DNA of 64,000 nt from Parvularcula bermudensis HTCC2503. GTDB lineage: Bacteria > Pseudomonadota > Alphaproteobacteria > Caulobacterales > Parvularculaceae. The notes under the pieces were generated by a model. That model was not told where the DNA came from and searched no databases. It saw only the letters and a program-made list of their open reading frames with translations. The stretch covers positions 248,001-312,000 of the forward strand of contig NC_014414.1 in the NCBI RefSeq assembly GCF_000152825.2, given 5' to 3'. Positions within the stretch are counted from its first letter, which is position 1; every line of letters starts with the position of its first letter. This document shows, in pieces, positions 1 to 8,920 of this stretch. Position numbers and translations under genes: made by a program.

Positions 1-564
1 TCGACCAAAGGCTTTAAAGTCTTGCTCGACTTTTTCGCGTCCTGTGAGACCCCGCCGAAATTTGCCGAACTCGGCTATACTTTCCGAACCCGAGAAGCCG
101 GAGAGAGCAAATTGTCCGGCGGCGTTGTTCTCGACTATATCGAACTGATGCTGGACAAAACCCTCGGCCGGTACGGTATCCCCGCCTCTTTTGTGATGTT
201 CTGCGCTGTGGGAAGTATCGGCATTCTCGCCCATCTCGCCGTATTGTCGGCCCTTTATATGCTAGCAGGGGTCAGCTTCCTGACCGCGCAGCTGATTGCC
301 ACCGTCGCCGCGATGACGAGCAATTTCGTCCTCAATAACGAATTGACCTACCGTGATCGGCGGCTGCGAGGGTGGCGGCTGGTGCCTGGATGGGCAAGTT
401 TTTGCCTCGCCTCCAGTATCGGCGCCACCGCGAATGTGGGGGTGGCGTCGTGGATCCATAATGGCGGCGGCACGGCTTGGTGGCTTTCTGCGGTGGCGGG
501 GATCGCCGTCGGGGTCGTCTTCAATTACGTTGCAACGGCTATGGCGACGTGGCGACGCCCCTGA
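1..564 (+). CDS. Bifunctional glycosyltransferase family 2 / GtrA-type membrane protein, 3' part only
   Basis: The gene is cut by the window: frame 1 is open from base 1 to the TGA at 562-564, so the start lies upstream. The first visible residues ([11 protein letters not shown], then [13 protein letters not shown]) match the end of a dolichyl-phosphate-mannose-synthase-like GT2 domain, whose catalytic fold closes with an R-x-x-GESKL loop. From about residue 55 four hydrophobic segments follow, with the GtrA-type motif [12 protein letters not shown] between the second and third. Such fusions transfer a sugar to undecaprenyl phosphate and help flip or retain the lipid-linked sugar for cell-surface glycosylation. 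It sits at the head of the polysaccharide genes that follow. The family call is firm; the sugar and acceptor cannot be read from this fragment. Confidence 0.85.
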   Translation, partial: STKGFKVLLDFFASCETPPKFAELGYTFRTREAGESKLSGGVVLDYIELMLDKTLGRYGIPASFVMFCAVGSIGILAHLAVLSALYMLAGVSFLTAQLIATVAAMTSNFVLNNELTYRDRRLRGWRLVPGWASFCLASSIGATANVGVASWIHNGGGTAWWLSAVAGIAVGVVFNYVATAMATWRRP

Positions 565-613
565 CCAAGGCACAAGGCCAAGGGCCGGAAGCGACAAGTA
601 TGTCAGGGCAAAG

Positions 614-648
614 CGGGCACCCCCCTGGGGCGCCCGTTTCGTTCGTTC
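614..648 (+). terminator. Probable Rho-independent terminator between the GT2-GtrA gene and hisI
   Basis: Bases 614-636 form a strong GC-rich hairpin: CGGGC then CCCC, a three-base loop, then GGGG and GCCCG, with a single A-C mismatch in the stem. A T-rich but interrupted tract (TTTCGTTCGTTC) follows. It lies 50 bases after the GtrA stop and 26 before the hisI start, so it could end the first transcript or attenuate hisI. The broken T tract lowers confidence. Confidence 0.5.
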
Positions 649-661
649 AATGAGGGATGCT

Positions 662-1075
662 ATGACGGCCACCGCGATCGATGAGACCGACCGATTCTCT
701 CCCCGTTTCGACGATCGCGGATTGATTCCCGCCATCGCCGTCGAAGCCACCACGGGTCAGGTCCTGATGCTCGCCTATATGACAGCCGAGGCGATCGAGC
801 GCACGCTGACAACGGGGGAGGTGCATTACTGGTCCCGTTCCCGGGGCGAACTTTGGCACAAGGGGGCCACCTCAGGACACACCCAGAAATTGGTCGAAAT
901 GCGCGTGGATTGCGATCAGGATACGGTGCTGGTTCGGGTCGAACAGAGCGGCCCTGCCTGTCACACCGGTCGGCCTGATTGCTTTTACCGTAAGGTGGAG
1001 GGGCCGCCCACCGCCCCCTCACTCAGCTTCGACGCGAACGCCCCCTCCCCTTGCCGTCAGACTGACCGGTCATGA
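662..1075 (+). CDS. hisI: Phosphoribosyl-AMP cyclohydrolase (histidine biosynthesis)
   Basis: The 137-residue protein is a stand-alone HisI that opens the adenine ring of phosphoribosyl-AMP in the third step of histidine synthesis; it is cytosolic. Diagnostic stretches are all present: [18 protein letters not shown] for substrate binding, and the DCDQD and CHTGRPDC segments supplying metal ligands. There is no fused HisE domain. The ATG at 662 is preceded by GAGG with good spacing; an in-frame ATG at 650 would add four residues. The stop overlaps the next gene's ATG (ATGA at 1072-1075), so hisI is probably translationally coupled to the flippase gene, an odd partner. No other his genes are in the window. 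Confidence 0.93.
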   Translation: MTATAIDETDRFSPRFDDRGLIPAIAVEATTGQVLMLAYMTAEAIERTLTTGEVHYWSRSRGELWHKGATSGHTQKLVEMRVDCDQDTVLVRVEQSGPACHTGRPDCFYRKVEGPPTAPSLSFDANAPSPCRQTDRS

Positions 1076-2439
1076 AGCCCGCCTTTTTTGGCGATGGTCG
1101 GTCGCTTCTCTCCGTGGCGAGTGTGCTGGCGGCTCGGGTCGCGGGGGCCGCGGCGGGCTTCTTCGCCCTCGCCCTCGTGGCCCGATTGCTGAGCCCCGCC
1201 GAGACCGGCACGTTCCTTTTGATGCAGAGTGCCGTGAGCCTCGCGGCGCTGTTTGCCCTCGGCAATCTCGACGGGGCGGCGATCAGGATCCTTCCGGGGG
1301 CCGAGGAGACTCGCCCCGGCACGACCCATTTATTTTTGAAAACGCTCAGCCAAACCGCCATGATTGGGGTGCCCCTCGCCTTTATCGCAGTGAGTTTAGG
1401 GCTGTGGCTGACGACCCCCCTGACCCTGATCGGGGCCCTATGGGCGGGATGTGGTCTGCTGGGATTCGTCGCCCTCCGCTCCTCCGCGCGGGTGGCCCGC
1501 GCCCTCGGCGAAGTTCGGATTTCCTCAGCCATGCAGCTGGCCGGCCGGCCGATCCTGTTCTTCCTCTGTTTGAGTGTCACGGCTGCGATAGTCTTGATGG
1601 ACCTGTCAGCGGCGGTGGCGGCCTTTGCCCTCGCCGCCATGATTGCCGGGCTTGGCCATATGACGATCACGGCCAAGCGCCTCCACCGTCGTCTCCGCTC
1701 GCCCCCCTTCGCCGGAGAGATCCGCCCCTGGCGAATGACGGGCCTTGCGCTCTTGATTACCGTCTTGCTCACCGAAGAGTACCCCAATACCGTCCTTTTC
1801 ATTGCCAATTTCGCCCTCGACGAGGCAGCCCTCGGTGAATTGGGGGTCGCGTTGCGCCTGGCACTACTCGTCAAGATGGTGCCCGCCTCGGTGCTGATGG
1901 CGTTCGGTCCCCAGGTGGTGGCGGCGCTGAAGCGGAACGGCCCCACCGCGGCCAGCCCGATCGCCCTCACCGTGACGCGGATCTCCGCCACGGTGACGGC
2001 GGCGGCGGCCCTTGGCATGGCTCTTTGTGCCGTGCCCCTGCTCGGCTTGTTCGGCGAGACCTATTCCGCCGATCCCCTACCGTTGTTCACCCTGTTGACC
2101 GTACCGATCGCGAATGCGGTTTTCGGCCCGAATTTGCTGATCCTCGCCACGGCGGGAAAGAACCGGCGTCTGGTGACCCTCACCCTGCTCAATCTGGCGA
2201 TCATGACCATTGCCGTCTTGACCGTCGCGCCCCACGGCCTGCTCGCCATCTCGATTGTCATCGCCGTCGCCTTCGTCCTGTGGGAAGTTACGCTTTATCT
2301 TGCGGCGCGCGAGACGACGGGGATCAATGCGTGGCTGCCGCGCGCCCTCGCTCCTCTTCCGAGAGCAGAACAACCGCCCAAAACAGAAGCGGCGCCAGAA
2401 GCAGCGCATCGAACATCTCAGCTTCCGTCAGGGTCCTGA
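1072..2439 (+). CDS. Polysaccharide flippase of the MOP/Wzx superfamily (ExoT-like)
   Basis: The 455-residue protein is almost entirely hydrophobic segments from residue 8 to about 420, the twelve-to-fourteen-helix pattern of Wzx/ExoT-type exporters that flip undecaprenyl-linked oligosaccharide to the periplasm. The N-terminus ([29 protein letters not shown] in two pieces) is typical of polysaccharide_synt proteins. ExoQ/A/L/M-like genes next door support the ExoT role by context. It begins inside the hisI stop. The last 38 or so codons, a Pro/Ala/Glu-rich hydrophilic tail, overlap the 3' end of the convergent polymerase gene. That tail looks like unconserved extension past the real domain. 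Confidence 0.8.
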   Translation: MKPAFFGDGRSLLSVASVLAARVAGAAAGFFALALVARLLSPAETGTFLLMQSAVSLAALFALGNLDGAAIRILPGAEETRPGTTHLFLKTLSQTAMIGVPLAFIAVSLGLWLTTPLTLIGALWAGCGLLGFVALRSSARVARALGEVRISSAMQLAGRPILFFLCLSVTAAIVLMDLSAAVAAFALAAMIAGLGHMTITAKRLHRRLRSPPFAGEIRPWRMTGLALLITVLLTEEYPNTVLFIANFALDEAALGELGVALRLALLVKMVPASVLMAFGPQVVAALKRNGPTAASPIALTVTRISATVTAAAALGMALCAVPLLGLFGETYSADPLPLFTLLTVPIANAVFGPNLLILATAGKNRRLVTLTLLNLAIMTIAVLTVAPHGLLAISIVIAVAFVLWEVTLYLAARETTGINAWLPRALAPLPRAEQPPKTEAAPEAAHRTSQLPSGS

Positions 2440-3601
2440 TCGCGATTACCGCGCCCAGGATGACCGGAAAGACATCCGCTCGCCCTTGGGTCCGCCACCA
2501 TGTCTGCCCAATGGTCCAAACCCCTCTGAGAAAGACGCCGAGAAAGACCAGGACCCCGACCGCCCCAAGATGGACGGCAATCTCAAAATAGGCATTGTGA
2601 AAGCTGAATTGATGGTCGGGCTTATAAAACTGCTTGGCAAGGATCAGGGCCTGATCGTTATCGGCGGCCCAGAAATTTCCCGCCCCCACACCGAGGAGAG
2701 GGTGGTCAGCGATGACCTGCCGCGCCGCCTCCCAAAGGACGGTCCGTCCCGTGAGGGTCGCATCCTTGCCGAACAGGCCGAGAAGGTCGGCCAGCGGATC
2801 GATCCGCAGCCCGATAATGGCGAAGGTAGCCCCAAGGGCCAGAAGGAGGAAAACGCCGCTGACGATTACGGGGCGCGCGCCCCTGATCGCCGTCGCTGGA
2901 CGCCAGACAACGGCAAGGCCAACCCCGAGAGGCACCGCCAGGGCCAGAAGAATGATTGAGGACGCCGAAAGGGATTGCACGATGAGAAACAGCGCAATGC
3001 CGGAAAGTCCCAAGGCGATCGGCTTGAAGACCGGACGATAGCCGGCCCCGACCATCACGGCGACGGCGGCGAGAACGACGAGAAGCATACGTTTGCCAAG
3101 GACATTCTTGGCCGGAAACAACCCGACCACCGCCTCGGCCCCGTGGGCGCCCCCCACCCACATGGTCTCCATCGACATCAGCGACCCAAGGGCCAGGGCC
3201 CCCTGACTGAAGAGAACCGCGATGGCGAGTTGGCGGATATCGAGCCGGATTGCCGCCGCCAGGGCCACAGTGACCATGACGGTCATCAGGATGCCATGGC
3301 GCAGAGCGGCACTGGCGCTGTCCGCCCAGATGGCGGAGGCCGCGGCGAGGGCGGGCAATATATAGACCCATCGATGGCGCCATGCCGCCGCCAAGAGGGG
3401 GCGGCCGATAAAGGCAAGATAGGCGAGCAGGAGGAGCGTGAAGGGCGCTCTGACCGGCTGCATCATCGGCATATTGAGCGGCAGAATGATGAACGCCGCC
3501 ATCATCATGGCCTCATCCAGCAGGGTTCCCCGGCCCGGCTGGACCGCGAACCGAGATGGTCGATCAATATCGATAGGGTCTGAAACTGCGGACATCGACA
3601 C
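2324..3601 (-). CDS. O-antigen ligase / Wzy polymerase family membrane protein (ExoQ-like)
   Basis: This 425-residue inner-membrane protein has about ten to twelve hydrophobic helices and a large soluble loop near residues 280-350. The loop carries the Wzy_C/WaaL signature pattern: TGRTVLWEAA, then DHPLLGVGAGNF, then HNAYFEIAVHLGAVG, with the histidine of HNAY being the conserved catalytic-loop residue of the family. Length matches ExoQ (about 430). In context it would polymerise the repeat units made by the ExoA/L/M-like enzymes; a ligase role for lipopolysaccharide is the alternative. Translation may start at GTG 3601 or ATG 3595. It is divergent from exoA across a 71-base gap and its 3' end overlaps the flippase gene. 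Confidence 0.8.
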   Translation of the reverse strand: MSMSAVSDPIDIDRPSRFAVQPGRGTLLDEAMMMAAFIILPLNMPMMQPVRAPFTLLLLAYLAFIGRPLLAAAWRHRWVYILPALAAASAIWADSASAALRHGILMTVMVTVALAAAIRLDIRQLAIAVLFSQGALALGSLMSMETMWVGGAHGAEAVVGLFPAKNVLGKRMLLVVLAAVAVMVGAGYRPVFKPIALGLSGIALFLIVQSLSASSIILLALAVPLGVGLAVVWRPATAIRGARPVIVSGVFLLLALGATFAIIGLRIDPLADLLGLFGKDATLTGRTVLWEAARQVIADHPLLGVGAGNFWAADNDQALILAKQFYKPDHQFSFHNAYFEIAVHLGAVGVLVFLGVFLRGVWTIGQTWWRTQGRADVFPVILGAVIAIRTLTEAEMFDALLLAPLLFWAVVLLSEEERGRAAATH

Positions 3602-3672
3602 GATGGCTGAGATCCCTCCGAGTAGTGGTGCCGTTGACGCTTTTCCTACACCTTACGTGTTAATGATGCGCG

Positions 3673-4764
3673 ATGGCGAACCTGAAGACGGCGACAGAAA
3701 GGGCGGATCAGGCAGCGGTCCCCGACCCAGCGCCCCTCCCCCCCGAGGCGGGCGCGGCCACCGCCGCGGATGTGGTCCTCGCACGGGTGCTCGTCGTCGT
3801 GCCAACCCTGAACGAAGCGGCCAGGATCGAAGACTGCCTGCGATCGCTGATCCCCGATGCCGGGGCGGCTGAGGTCGTCGTCTATGACGGCGGCAGTACC
3901 GATGGCACCTGCGCCATTGTTGAGCGCCTGATCGCAGCCTTTCCCCATCTCAGCCTTCAGCACAATGACCGCGCGGTCCAGGCGGCGGCCGTCAATGCCG
4001 CCGCCCATGCCGCACCGGCTGACAGAGACATTCTGGTTCGCTGTGACGCCCATGCCCTCTACCCCCCCCATTATGTGCGTGACCTGGTCACGACCCTGAT
4101 CGCCCGCGAGGTAGACAGTGTCGTCGTCCCGATGGACACCGTTCCGCGACCGGGCAGCGGACGCATTGAGCGGGCCATCGCCCTCAGCCTCGACAGCCCC
4201 TTGGGCGCCGGCGGGGCGCCGCATCGCGGAGGTCGTACATCCGGTTGGGTCGACCATGGTCATCATGCCGCCTTTCGGCGGGAGCGGTTCTTAGCGCTCG
4301 GCGGCTATGACCCCCGCTTTGCGGTCAATGAAGACGCCGAATTCGACACCCGCCTGGCCCGAGCGGGGGGGCGGATCTGGCTCGACGCGGATATCCGTGT
4401 GCGATATTTTCCCCGCCGGTCCTTGACCGCTCTCTGGCGGCAATATCATCGTTATGGGACCTATCGCGCGCGTCATGCACGGCTGCACCGAAGCCGCCTC
4501 AAGCTGCGCCAGCTCGGCCCGGCCCTGCATCCATTGGCACTCCTCGCCTCTTTATTGATGATGCCGATATCGCCCTGGCTCGCCGCGATCTACCCTGCGC
4601 TCTATCTGGGCCTTCTGGGCCTTGGGGCGCTAGGGTTAGGCATCAAGCACAAAGCGGCCGCCTGCCTGCTCTCGCCGCTAATCTTTGCCACGCTGCACAT
4701 GGCCTGGGGAACAGGGTTCCTTGCGGGATGGCTCAGCCCCTGGGCAGACACCGAGACATCATGA
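3673..4764 (+). CDS. exoA: Glycosyltransferase family 2, ExoA-like (exopolysaccharide assembly)
   Basis: The 363-residue protein has a GT-A domain followed by C-terminal hydrophobic helices (about 275-355). Visible landmarks: VVVPTLNEAARIEDCLRSL near residue 40 at the nucleotide-binding strand, YDGGSTDGT, RCDAHALYP as the D-x-D-like site, VDHGHHAAF, then the acceptor-side NEDAEFD and a later RQYHRYG. This combination is characteristic of ExoA, which in Sinorhizobium adds the second sugar (glucose) of the succinoglycan repeat to the lipid carrier at the inner membrane face. ExoL- and ExoM-like genes follow with four-base ATGA overlaps, so the three are one coupled operon. The actual sugar here is not readable. 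Confidence 0.82.
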   Translation: MANLKTATERADQAAVPDPAPLPPEAGAATAADVVLARVLVVVPTLNEAARIEDCLRSLIPDAGAAEVVVYDGGSTDGTCAIVERLIAAFPHLSLQHNDRAVQAAAVNAAAHAAPADRDILVRCDAHALYPPHYVRDLVTTLIAREVDSVVVPMDTVPRPGSGRIERAIALSLDSPLGAGGAPHRGGRTSGWVDHGHHAAFRRERFLALGGYDPRFAVNEDAEFDTRLARAGGRIWLDADIRVRYFPRRSLTALWRQYHRYGTYRARHARLHRSRLKLRQLGPALHPLALLASLLMMPISPWLAAIYPALYLGLLGLGALGLGIKHKAAACLLSPLIFATLHMAWGTGFLAGWLSPWADTETS

Positions 4765-5903
4765 CTGTCGCCTTTTTCGGTCAGGAGGCCGGTGACCCCG
4801 CCGTACAAAGACGTATCGCAGCTCTGACGCGCTGTGGATGGTCCGTCGACGCCTATACCTTTCGCCGGGAGTCCGCAAAGGACCGGCCTTTTGAAAATGT
4901 CGATCTCGGACTCACCCATGATGGTCAATTCGTGCATCGCCTTGGGGCGATCATCCGCACTCCTCATCAATTGCGGCATGTCGATCGGCTCAAGGCCGCG
5001 GATATTTTCTGGGCCCGTAATCTTGACATGCTGGCCATCGCCGATCGCGTCCGACGGCGTGTTCGTCCGTCGGCGCCCCTGGTCTATGAGGCTCTCGATA
5101 TTCACCGGCTCCTGACGACCTCCTCTCCCATCGGGCTTGCCTTGCGGGGGTGGGAGAGACAACTCTTGCGTCGAACGGCCCTCCTGATCGTGTCCTCCCC
5201 GGATTATGTCAGCGAGTATTTTGAGAAACGACAGGGCCGCGTGCCGCCCTGGGCCCTTATCGAAAACCGGCTTCCCCCGGCGGGCCTTCCCCCGCGCCCC
5301 CACCCCGACATATTGCGTCCCCAGGAGAAAAAAGAACGCCGCCCCCTCCGCCTGGTCTGGGCGGGAAAGCTTCGATGCGAGCGATCCTTTGCGCTCCTGC
5401 GCCACATCGCGACGACACCGCCGACGCCCCTGCATGTCGATATTTGGGGACGGACCAGCACCGACCGCCTGACCGATCTCGATCAGATCGCCGCTGCGAC
5501 CCCGCACATGACCTTCCATGGTCCTTACGCCGGGGCCGAAGGGCTTTCGCGCGTATACGGCAATGCGGACCTTGTCTGGGTCAATGATTATCTTGAAAGT
5601 CGTCCGGGGGGCGCGGCCGCCACCAATTCGGCCTGGCAATTACCAAACCGGCTCTATGAGGGGGGCTATTTCGGGGCGGTGCCGGTGGCGGTGGCGAATA
5701 CGGCCAGCGGCCGGTTTGTGAAGGCGCACGATATCGGCTTTGTGATCGAGGAACCGACGGAGGCAAGTTTACCGGCCCTGTTAGGGGCGCTCAGCCATGC
5801 CGATATCGACGCGAAGAGACGCCGCCTGCTCGCCGCGCCGCGATCCGTATTCGTCGACGATGACACCCCCTTGCGGGCCGCCATGGAAAAGATTGCCCCA
5901 TGA
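4761..5903 (+). CDS. exoL: Glycosyltransferase, ExoL-like (GT4/GT-B type)
   Basis: The start is placed at ATG 4761, which overlaps the exoA stop (ATGA); an upstream ATG at 4728 would only read through the end of exoA. The 380-residue product has a GT-B architecture: an N-terminal domain with FFGQEAGDPAVQRRI and YEALDIHR, and a C-terminal nucleotide-sugar domain with RLVWAGKL, then DLVWVNDYL and LPNRLYEGGYFG, the E-x7-E-like region. YE-x-LDIHR and N-RLYEGG are features of ExoL, the enzyme adding the third sugar in succinoglycan. Order exoA-exoL-exoM agrees with the order of sugar addition. The assignment is by family resemblance and neighbours. Confidence 0.72.
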   Translation: MTVAFFGQEAGDPAVQRRIAALTRCGWSVDAYTFRRESAKDRPFENVDLGLTHDGQFVHRLGAIIRTPHQLRHVDRLKAADIFWARNLDMLAIADRVRRRVRPSAPLVYEALDIHRLLTTSSPIGLALRGWERQLLRRTALLIVSSPDYVSEYFEKRQGRVPPWALIENRLPPAGLPPRPHPDILRPQEKKERRPLRLVWAGKLRCERSFALLRHIATTPPTPLHVDIWGRTSTDRLTDLDQIAAATPHMTFHGPYAGAEGLSRVYGNADLVWVNDYLESRPGGAAATNSAWQLPNRLYEGGYFGAVPVAVANTASGRFVKAHDIGFVIEEPTEASLPALLGALSHADIDAKRRRLLAAPRSVFVDDDTPLRAAMEKIAP

Positions 5904-6784
5904 CCCTCCCCCTTCTCGTCGGGGTCTGCACTTTCCGCCGACCCTTTTTGATCGAAACCGTCAGAAGCCTTGCCGCCCAGAGCCGACGCCCGGACCGGGT
6001 CATCATTATCGACAATGACGATCAATCGACGGCCGAGAAGATCGTCGATGCTGCGCGGGATGAAACGGGCCTCGACCTCTTCTACCGCCATGTCCCTGGC
6101 CGCAATATTGCCCTTGCCCGTAACGCGATCCTCGATGCCGCTGGGGACGCCCGCCTCGCCATGCTCGACGATGACGAAATAGCCGACGCTGAGTGGCTGG
6201 CTCAGCTCGAAATCGCGATGAGCAAGGGGGCAGACGCCGTTTTCGGCCCGAGCATCGCCGTCTATCCCGAAAACGCGCCCGATTGGATGGGGCACCTTTC
6301 CCCCCATAGCCAATGGCCCCCACAAAAAGGCGGGAGGCTGACCAGCGGTCATACCGCCAATGTTCTGATGGATACGACGGCCCCGGTCCTCGCGAACCGG
6401 CGGTTCGACCCCGCCTATGGTCGCCGGGGGGGGAGCGACGCGGTCTTTTTCGAGGCCGCCCTGCGGGAGGGGGCGCGGTTTCATCTTGTGGCCGATGCCC
6501 GCGTTTACGAACCGGTGATCGCCCAGCGACTGTCCACCCGGTGGCTCTATCGCCGACGGATCAAGGCGGGCATCACCATCGGTCTGAGTACCCCGGGGCG
6601 CCGCTCTCGGCGCGCTGTGCTGGCCATGGGCAAGAGTGCTTATTGTTTTGGCCGGGCAGCCCTTGCCATCGGCGACCCCGTCGCGCGTCACCGCCACGGC
6701 CTCCGCGGCGCTTTGCATGTCGGGGTCTTGCGAGGGACGCTCGGCCTCTCAGGCGCAGATTATTACGGGAAAGCCCCCGTGTGA
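5900..6784 (+). CDS. exoM: Glycosyltransferase family 2, ExoM-like
   Basis: The 294-residue soluble GT-A enzyme overlaps the exoL stop by four bases. The N-terminal GVCTFRRPFLIETVRSLA, the IIIDND strand, GRNIALARNAILDAA and the metal-binding LDDDEIADAEWL are hallmarks of ExoM, which adds the fourth sugar of the succinoglycan octasaccharide in rhizobia. About 120 bases of non-coding sequence separate it from the next gene, so the operon probably ends here. ExoY, ExoF, ExoP, ExoO, ExoU and ExoW equivalents are not present in this window. Confidence 0.82.
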   Translation: MTLPLLVGVCTFRRPFLIETVRSLAAQSRRPDRVIIIDNDDQSTAEKIVDAARDETGLDLFYRHVPGRNIALARNAILDAAGDARLAMLDDDEIADAEWLAQLEIAMSKGADAVFGPSIAVYPENAPDWMGHLSPHSQWPPQKGGRLTSGHTANVLMDTTAPVLANRRFDPAYGRRGGSDAVFFEAALREGARFHLVADARVYEPVIAQRLSTRWLYRRRIKAGITIGLSTPGRRSRRAVLAMGKSAYCFGRAALAIGDPVARHRHGLRGALHVGVLRGTLGLSGADYYGKAPV

Positions 6785-6909
6785 GCCCCCCATCCGCGTG
6801 AACCGTCCATGACCCCCGTCACAGAGGGTTCACATCTCCCACCTTCCCAAAGCGTGCAAGCTGGGGCAAGGTTTCCCAGATTTTCGTATGCGGGTCGGGT
6901 GGGGTGGTG

Positions 6910-7845
6910 ATGGCCAGATCGCTTGAGAGAGAAGTGCGTTTTGGAGGGCCCGGCGGCGCCATCCTCAATATGGTGCTGTTCCTGGGCGTTGTCGTGGCCG
7001 TCGCCTATTGGCTTTCCCCCCTCTCTCCCCAACCGAATGAGCTGTTGGTCACGAGCTTTTCCGCCAATCCCTATCTTAACGGTCTGATCCTGCTCGTGCT
7101 TGCGGTGGGCATCGTCTATAATTTCCGGCAGGCGGTGATTATCGATCCCGCCATCCGGTGGGTCCGCTCCTTCAGAGCATCGGTCGACCCTTCCCGCACC
7201 CGCCTGCCGCGCCCCCCTGCCCTGATCGGCGCCATGGCGCGGATCCTTCTCGATGCGGACGAGCGCGGCGGGCGCCTCACCCAGGCTTCGTCGCGGGCGA
7301 TCCTCGATTCGATCGGCACCCGGATCGACGAGGGCCGAGAGTTCGGTCGCTATGCCGGGAATCTTCTGGTGTTTCTCGGACTGCTCGGGACGTTCTGGGG
7401 GCTGTTACAGACGGTGACGGATGTATCCGCCGTCATTTCCTCCCTCGGGGCCTCCACCGGCGGGGATAGCGCGACGGCCGTGACGTCCTTGATCAACAAT
7501 CTCAATGAGCCGCTCTCAGGCATGAACACGGCCTTCTCCTCCTCGCTGTTCGGGTTGGGCGGCAGTCTGATCCTTGGCTTTCTCGACATCCAGGCGGGTC
7601 AGGCACAAAACCGTTTCTATAGTGATCTCGAAGACTGGCTCTCCGGTATCACCGAGAGCACGACCGGCAGCGCGGGCGAGGGTCGGGCGCACTTTACCGC
7701 TAGTGCCGATCTCATCGAGCCGCTGACCCAGGCCCTCACCGCCCTGGCCGAAGCGCAGAATGACAGTGCCGCTGCGGTGCGCGAGGAAATCCGTGAGCTA
7801 GGGCGGACCTTGCTTCAAGGCGACGATCGCAGACCGAGGCGATAG
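6910..7845 (+). CDS. MotA/TolQ/ExbB-family proton-channel subunit
   Basis: The 311-residue inner-membrane protein shows hydrophobic helices near residues 17-37, 58-75, 148-168 and 203-222. The third and fourth pair carry the family signature, LGLLGTFWGLLQTV and MNTAFSSSLFGLGGSLILG. Such proteins surround a MotB/TolR-type dimer and convert proton flow into motion. The ATG at 6910 is preferred over the GTGs at 6904 and 6907, which give nothing conserved. The gene just downstream encodes the matching OmpA/MotB-type partner. The short C-terminal tail after the last helix (about 85 residues) and missing cheA/fli context argue against a flagellar stator. What the motor acts on is unknown. Confidence 0.82.
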   Translation: MARSLEREVRFGGPGGAILNMVLFLGVVVAVAYWLSPLSPQPNELLVTSFSANPYLNGLILLVLAVGIVYNFRQAVIIDPAIRWVRSFRASVDPSRTRLPRPPALIGAMARILLDADERGGRLTQASSRAILDSIGTRIDEGREFGRYAGNLLVFLGLLGTFWGLLQTVTDVSAVISSLGASTGGDSATAVTSLINNLNEPLSGMNTAFSSSLFGLGGSLILGFLDIQAGQAQNRFYSDLEDWLSGITESTTGSAGEGRAHFTASADLIEPLTQALTALAEAQNDSAAAVREEIRELGRTLLQGDDRRPRR

Positions 7846-7854
7846 GGGGCGGTC

Positions 7855-8886
7855 ATGAGTCGACGCCGGTCCTATACGCAAGGGGCAAATATCTGGCCGG
7901 GCTTTGTCGACGGGCTATCGACATTGCTCCTTGTGCTGATGTTCGTCCTGTCGATCTTTGTCGTCGCTCAATTCTATCTTGGCGAACAACTGACCCGCAA
8001 TCAGCAATTGATCTCAGAACAGGATGATGCCCTGACGCGATTGCGGGCCGAACTGGCGCGCCTATCCAATGATCTCAGCTTGGCCCGGGCCGAAGCGGCG
8101 AGCCTCTCGGAAGACAATGCGGCCCTTCAACTCGATCTTGAGGTCCTACAGGACACCATCGCTGAAAAAGATGCTCAGATCGCCTCCCTCGGCTCCTCAG
8201 TCGCCGCCTCCGCGGAGGAACTCGAAGTCGAACGGGCCTTGAGCGAGGAGCAAAAAGCGGAGATTGCGACACTAAACGCACAACTCGCCGCCCTGCGCCG
8301 CCAATTGGCCAGCCTGCAAGAGGCCCTTGAGGCCGCCGAGGCCAAGGATGTCGAGCAACAGGCGCAGATCGAAAACCTCTCCCAGCGTCTCAATGCGGCC
8401 CTCGCACGGCGCGTCAATGAACTGGCCAGGGTTCGCTCGGATTTCCTTGAGCAACTGGCCGCAGCGCTGGAGGGGCGCCCCGGATTTCGACGCGACGGCG
8501 ACCGCTATATCGTTGAGGGCGACGTCTTGTTCGGATCATGCTCCACCGAGTTGACCCCCGCGGCCCGCGACGTTCTTAGAACCGTTGCCGCCGCCATTAA
8601 CGATGTGCGCCGCGATCTCGATACGGATTATGAATGGGTTCTGCGGGTCGACGGACACGCGGACCAAGTCCCCCTTGGGGCCGCCTGTCGAGCGCTGTTC
8701 GACAGTAATTTGCAGCTCTCCACCAGACGCGCTTTGTCCGTAGTCGAATTTTTAAGCTCCCAAGGGGTTCCCGCCGATCGATTGGTCGCCGCCGGCTTCG
8801 GCGATGCCTACCCCCTGGTCGCGGGACGAGACCCTGCCTCTCTCGCGCAGAACCGGCGGATCGAGTTCAAACTGACCGAGCGCTAG
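7855..8886 (+). CDS. OmpA/MotB-like peptidoglycan-binding protein with coiled coil, partner of the ExbB-like protein
   Basis: The 343-residue protein starts nine bases after the channel gene. Residues 14-42 form one membrane helix containing an aspartate (WPGFVDGLSTLLLVLMF), the position of the proton-accepting Asp of MotB/ExbD/TolR. Residues about 45-205 are a heptad-rich coiled coil full of Leu, Ala, Glu and Gln. The last about 130 residues form an OmpA-type domain with the peptidoglycan-binding pattern LRVDGHADQVP, STRRALSVVEFL, GFGDAYPLV and NRRIEFKL. It is therefore anchored in the inner membrane with the OmpA domain reaching the cell wall. The long coiled coil exceeds that of flagellar MotB. 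Confidence 0.85.
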   Translation: MSRRRSYTQGANIWPGFVDGLSTLLLVLMFVLSIFVVAQFYLGEQLTRNQQLISEQDDALTRLRAELARLSNDLSLARAEAASLSEDNAALQLDLEVLQDTIAEKDAQIASLGSSVAASAEELEVERALSEEQKAEIATLNAQLAALRRQLASLQEALEAAEAKDVEQQAQIENLSQRLNAALARRVNELARVRSDFLEQLAAALEGRPGFRRDGDRYIVEGDVLFGSCSTELTPAARDVLRTVAAAINDVRRDLDTDYEWVLRVDGHADQVPLGAACRALFDSNLQLSTRRALSVVEFLSSQGVPADRLVAAGFGDAYPLVAGRDPASLAQNRRIEFKLTER

Positions 8887-8920
8887 GACGTCTTGGGCGG
8901 ACACGCCTCCGCATCCGATG

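Noticed and set aside
6910-8886. Zorya (ZorAB) anti-phage system
   Set aside because: No ZorC, ZorD or ZorE gene follows, and the channel protein lacks the very long cytoplasmic tail of ZorA.
6910-8886. Flagellar stator MotAB
   Set aside because: No flagellar or chemotaxis genes are present and the coiled coil of the partner is too long.
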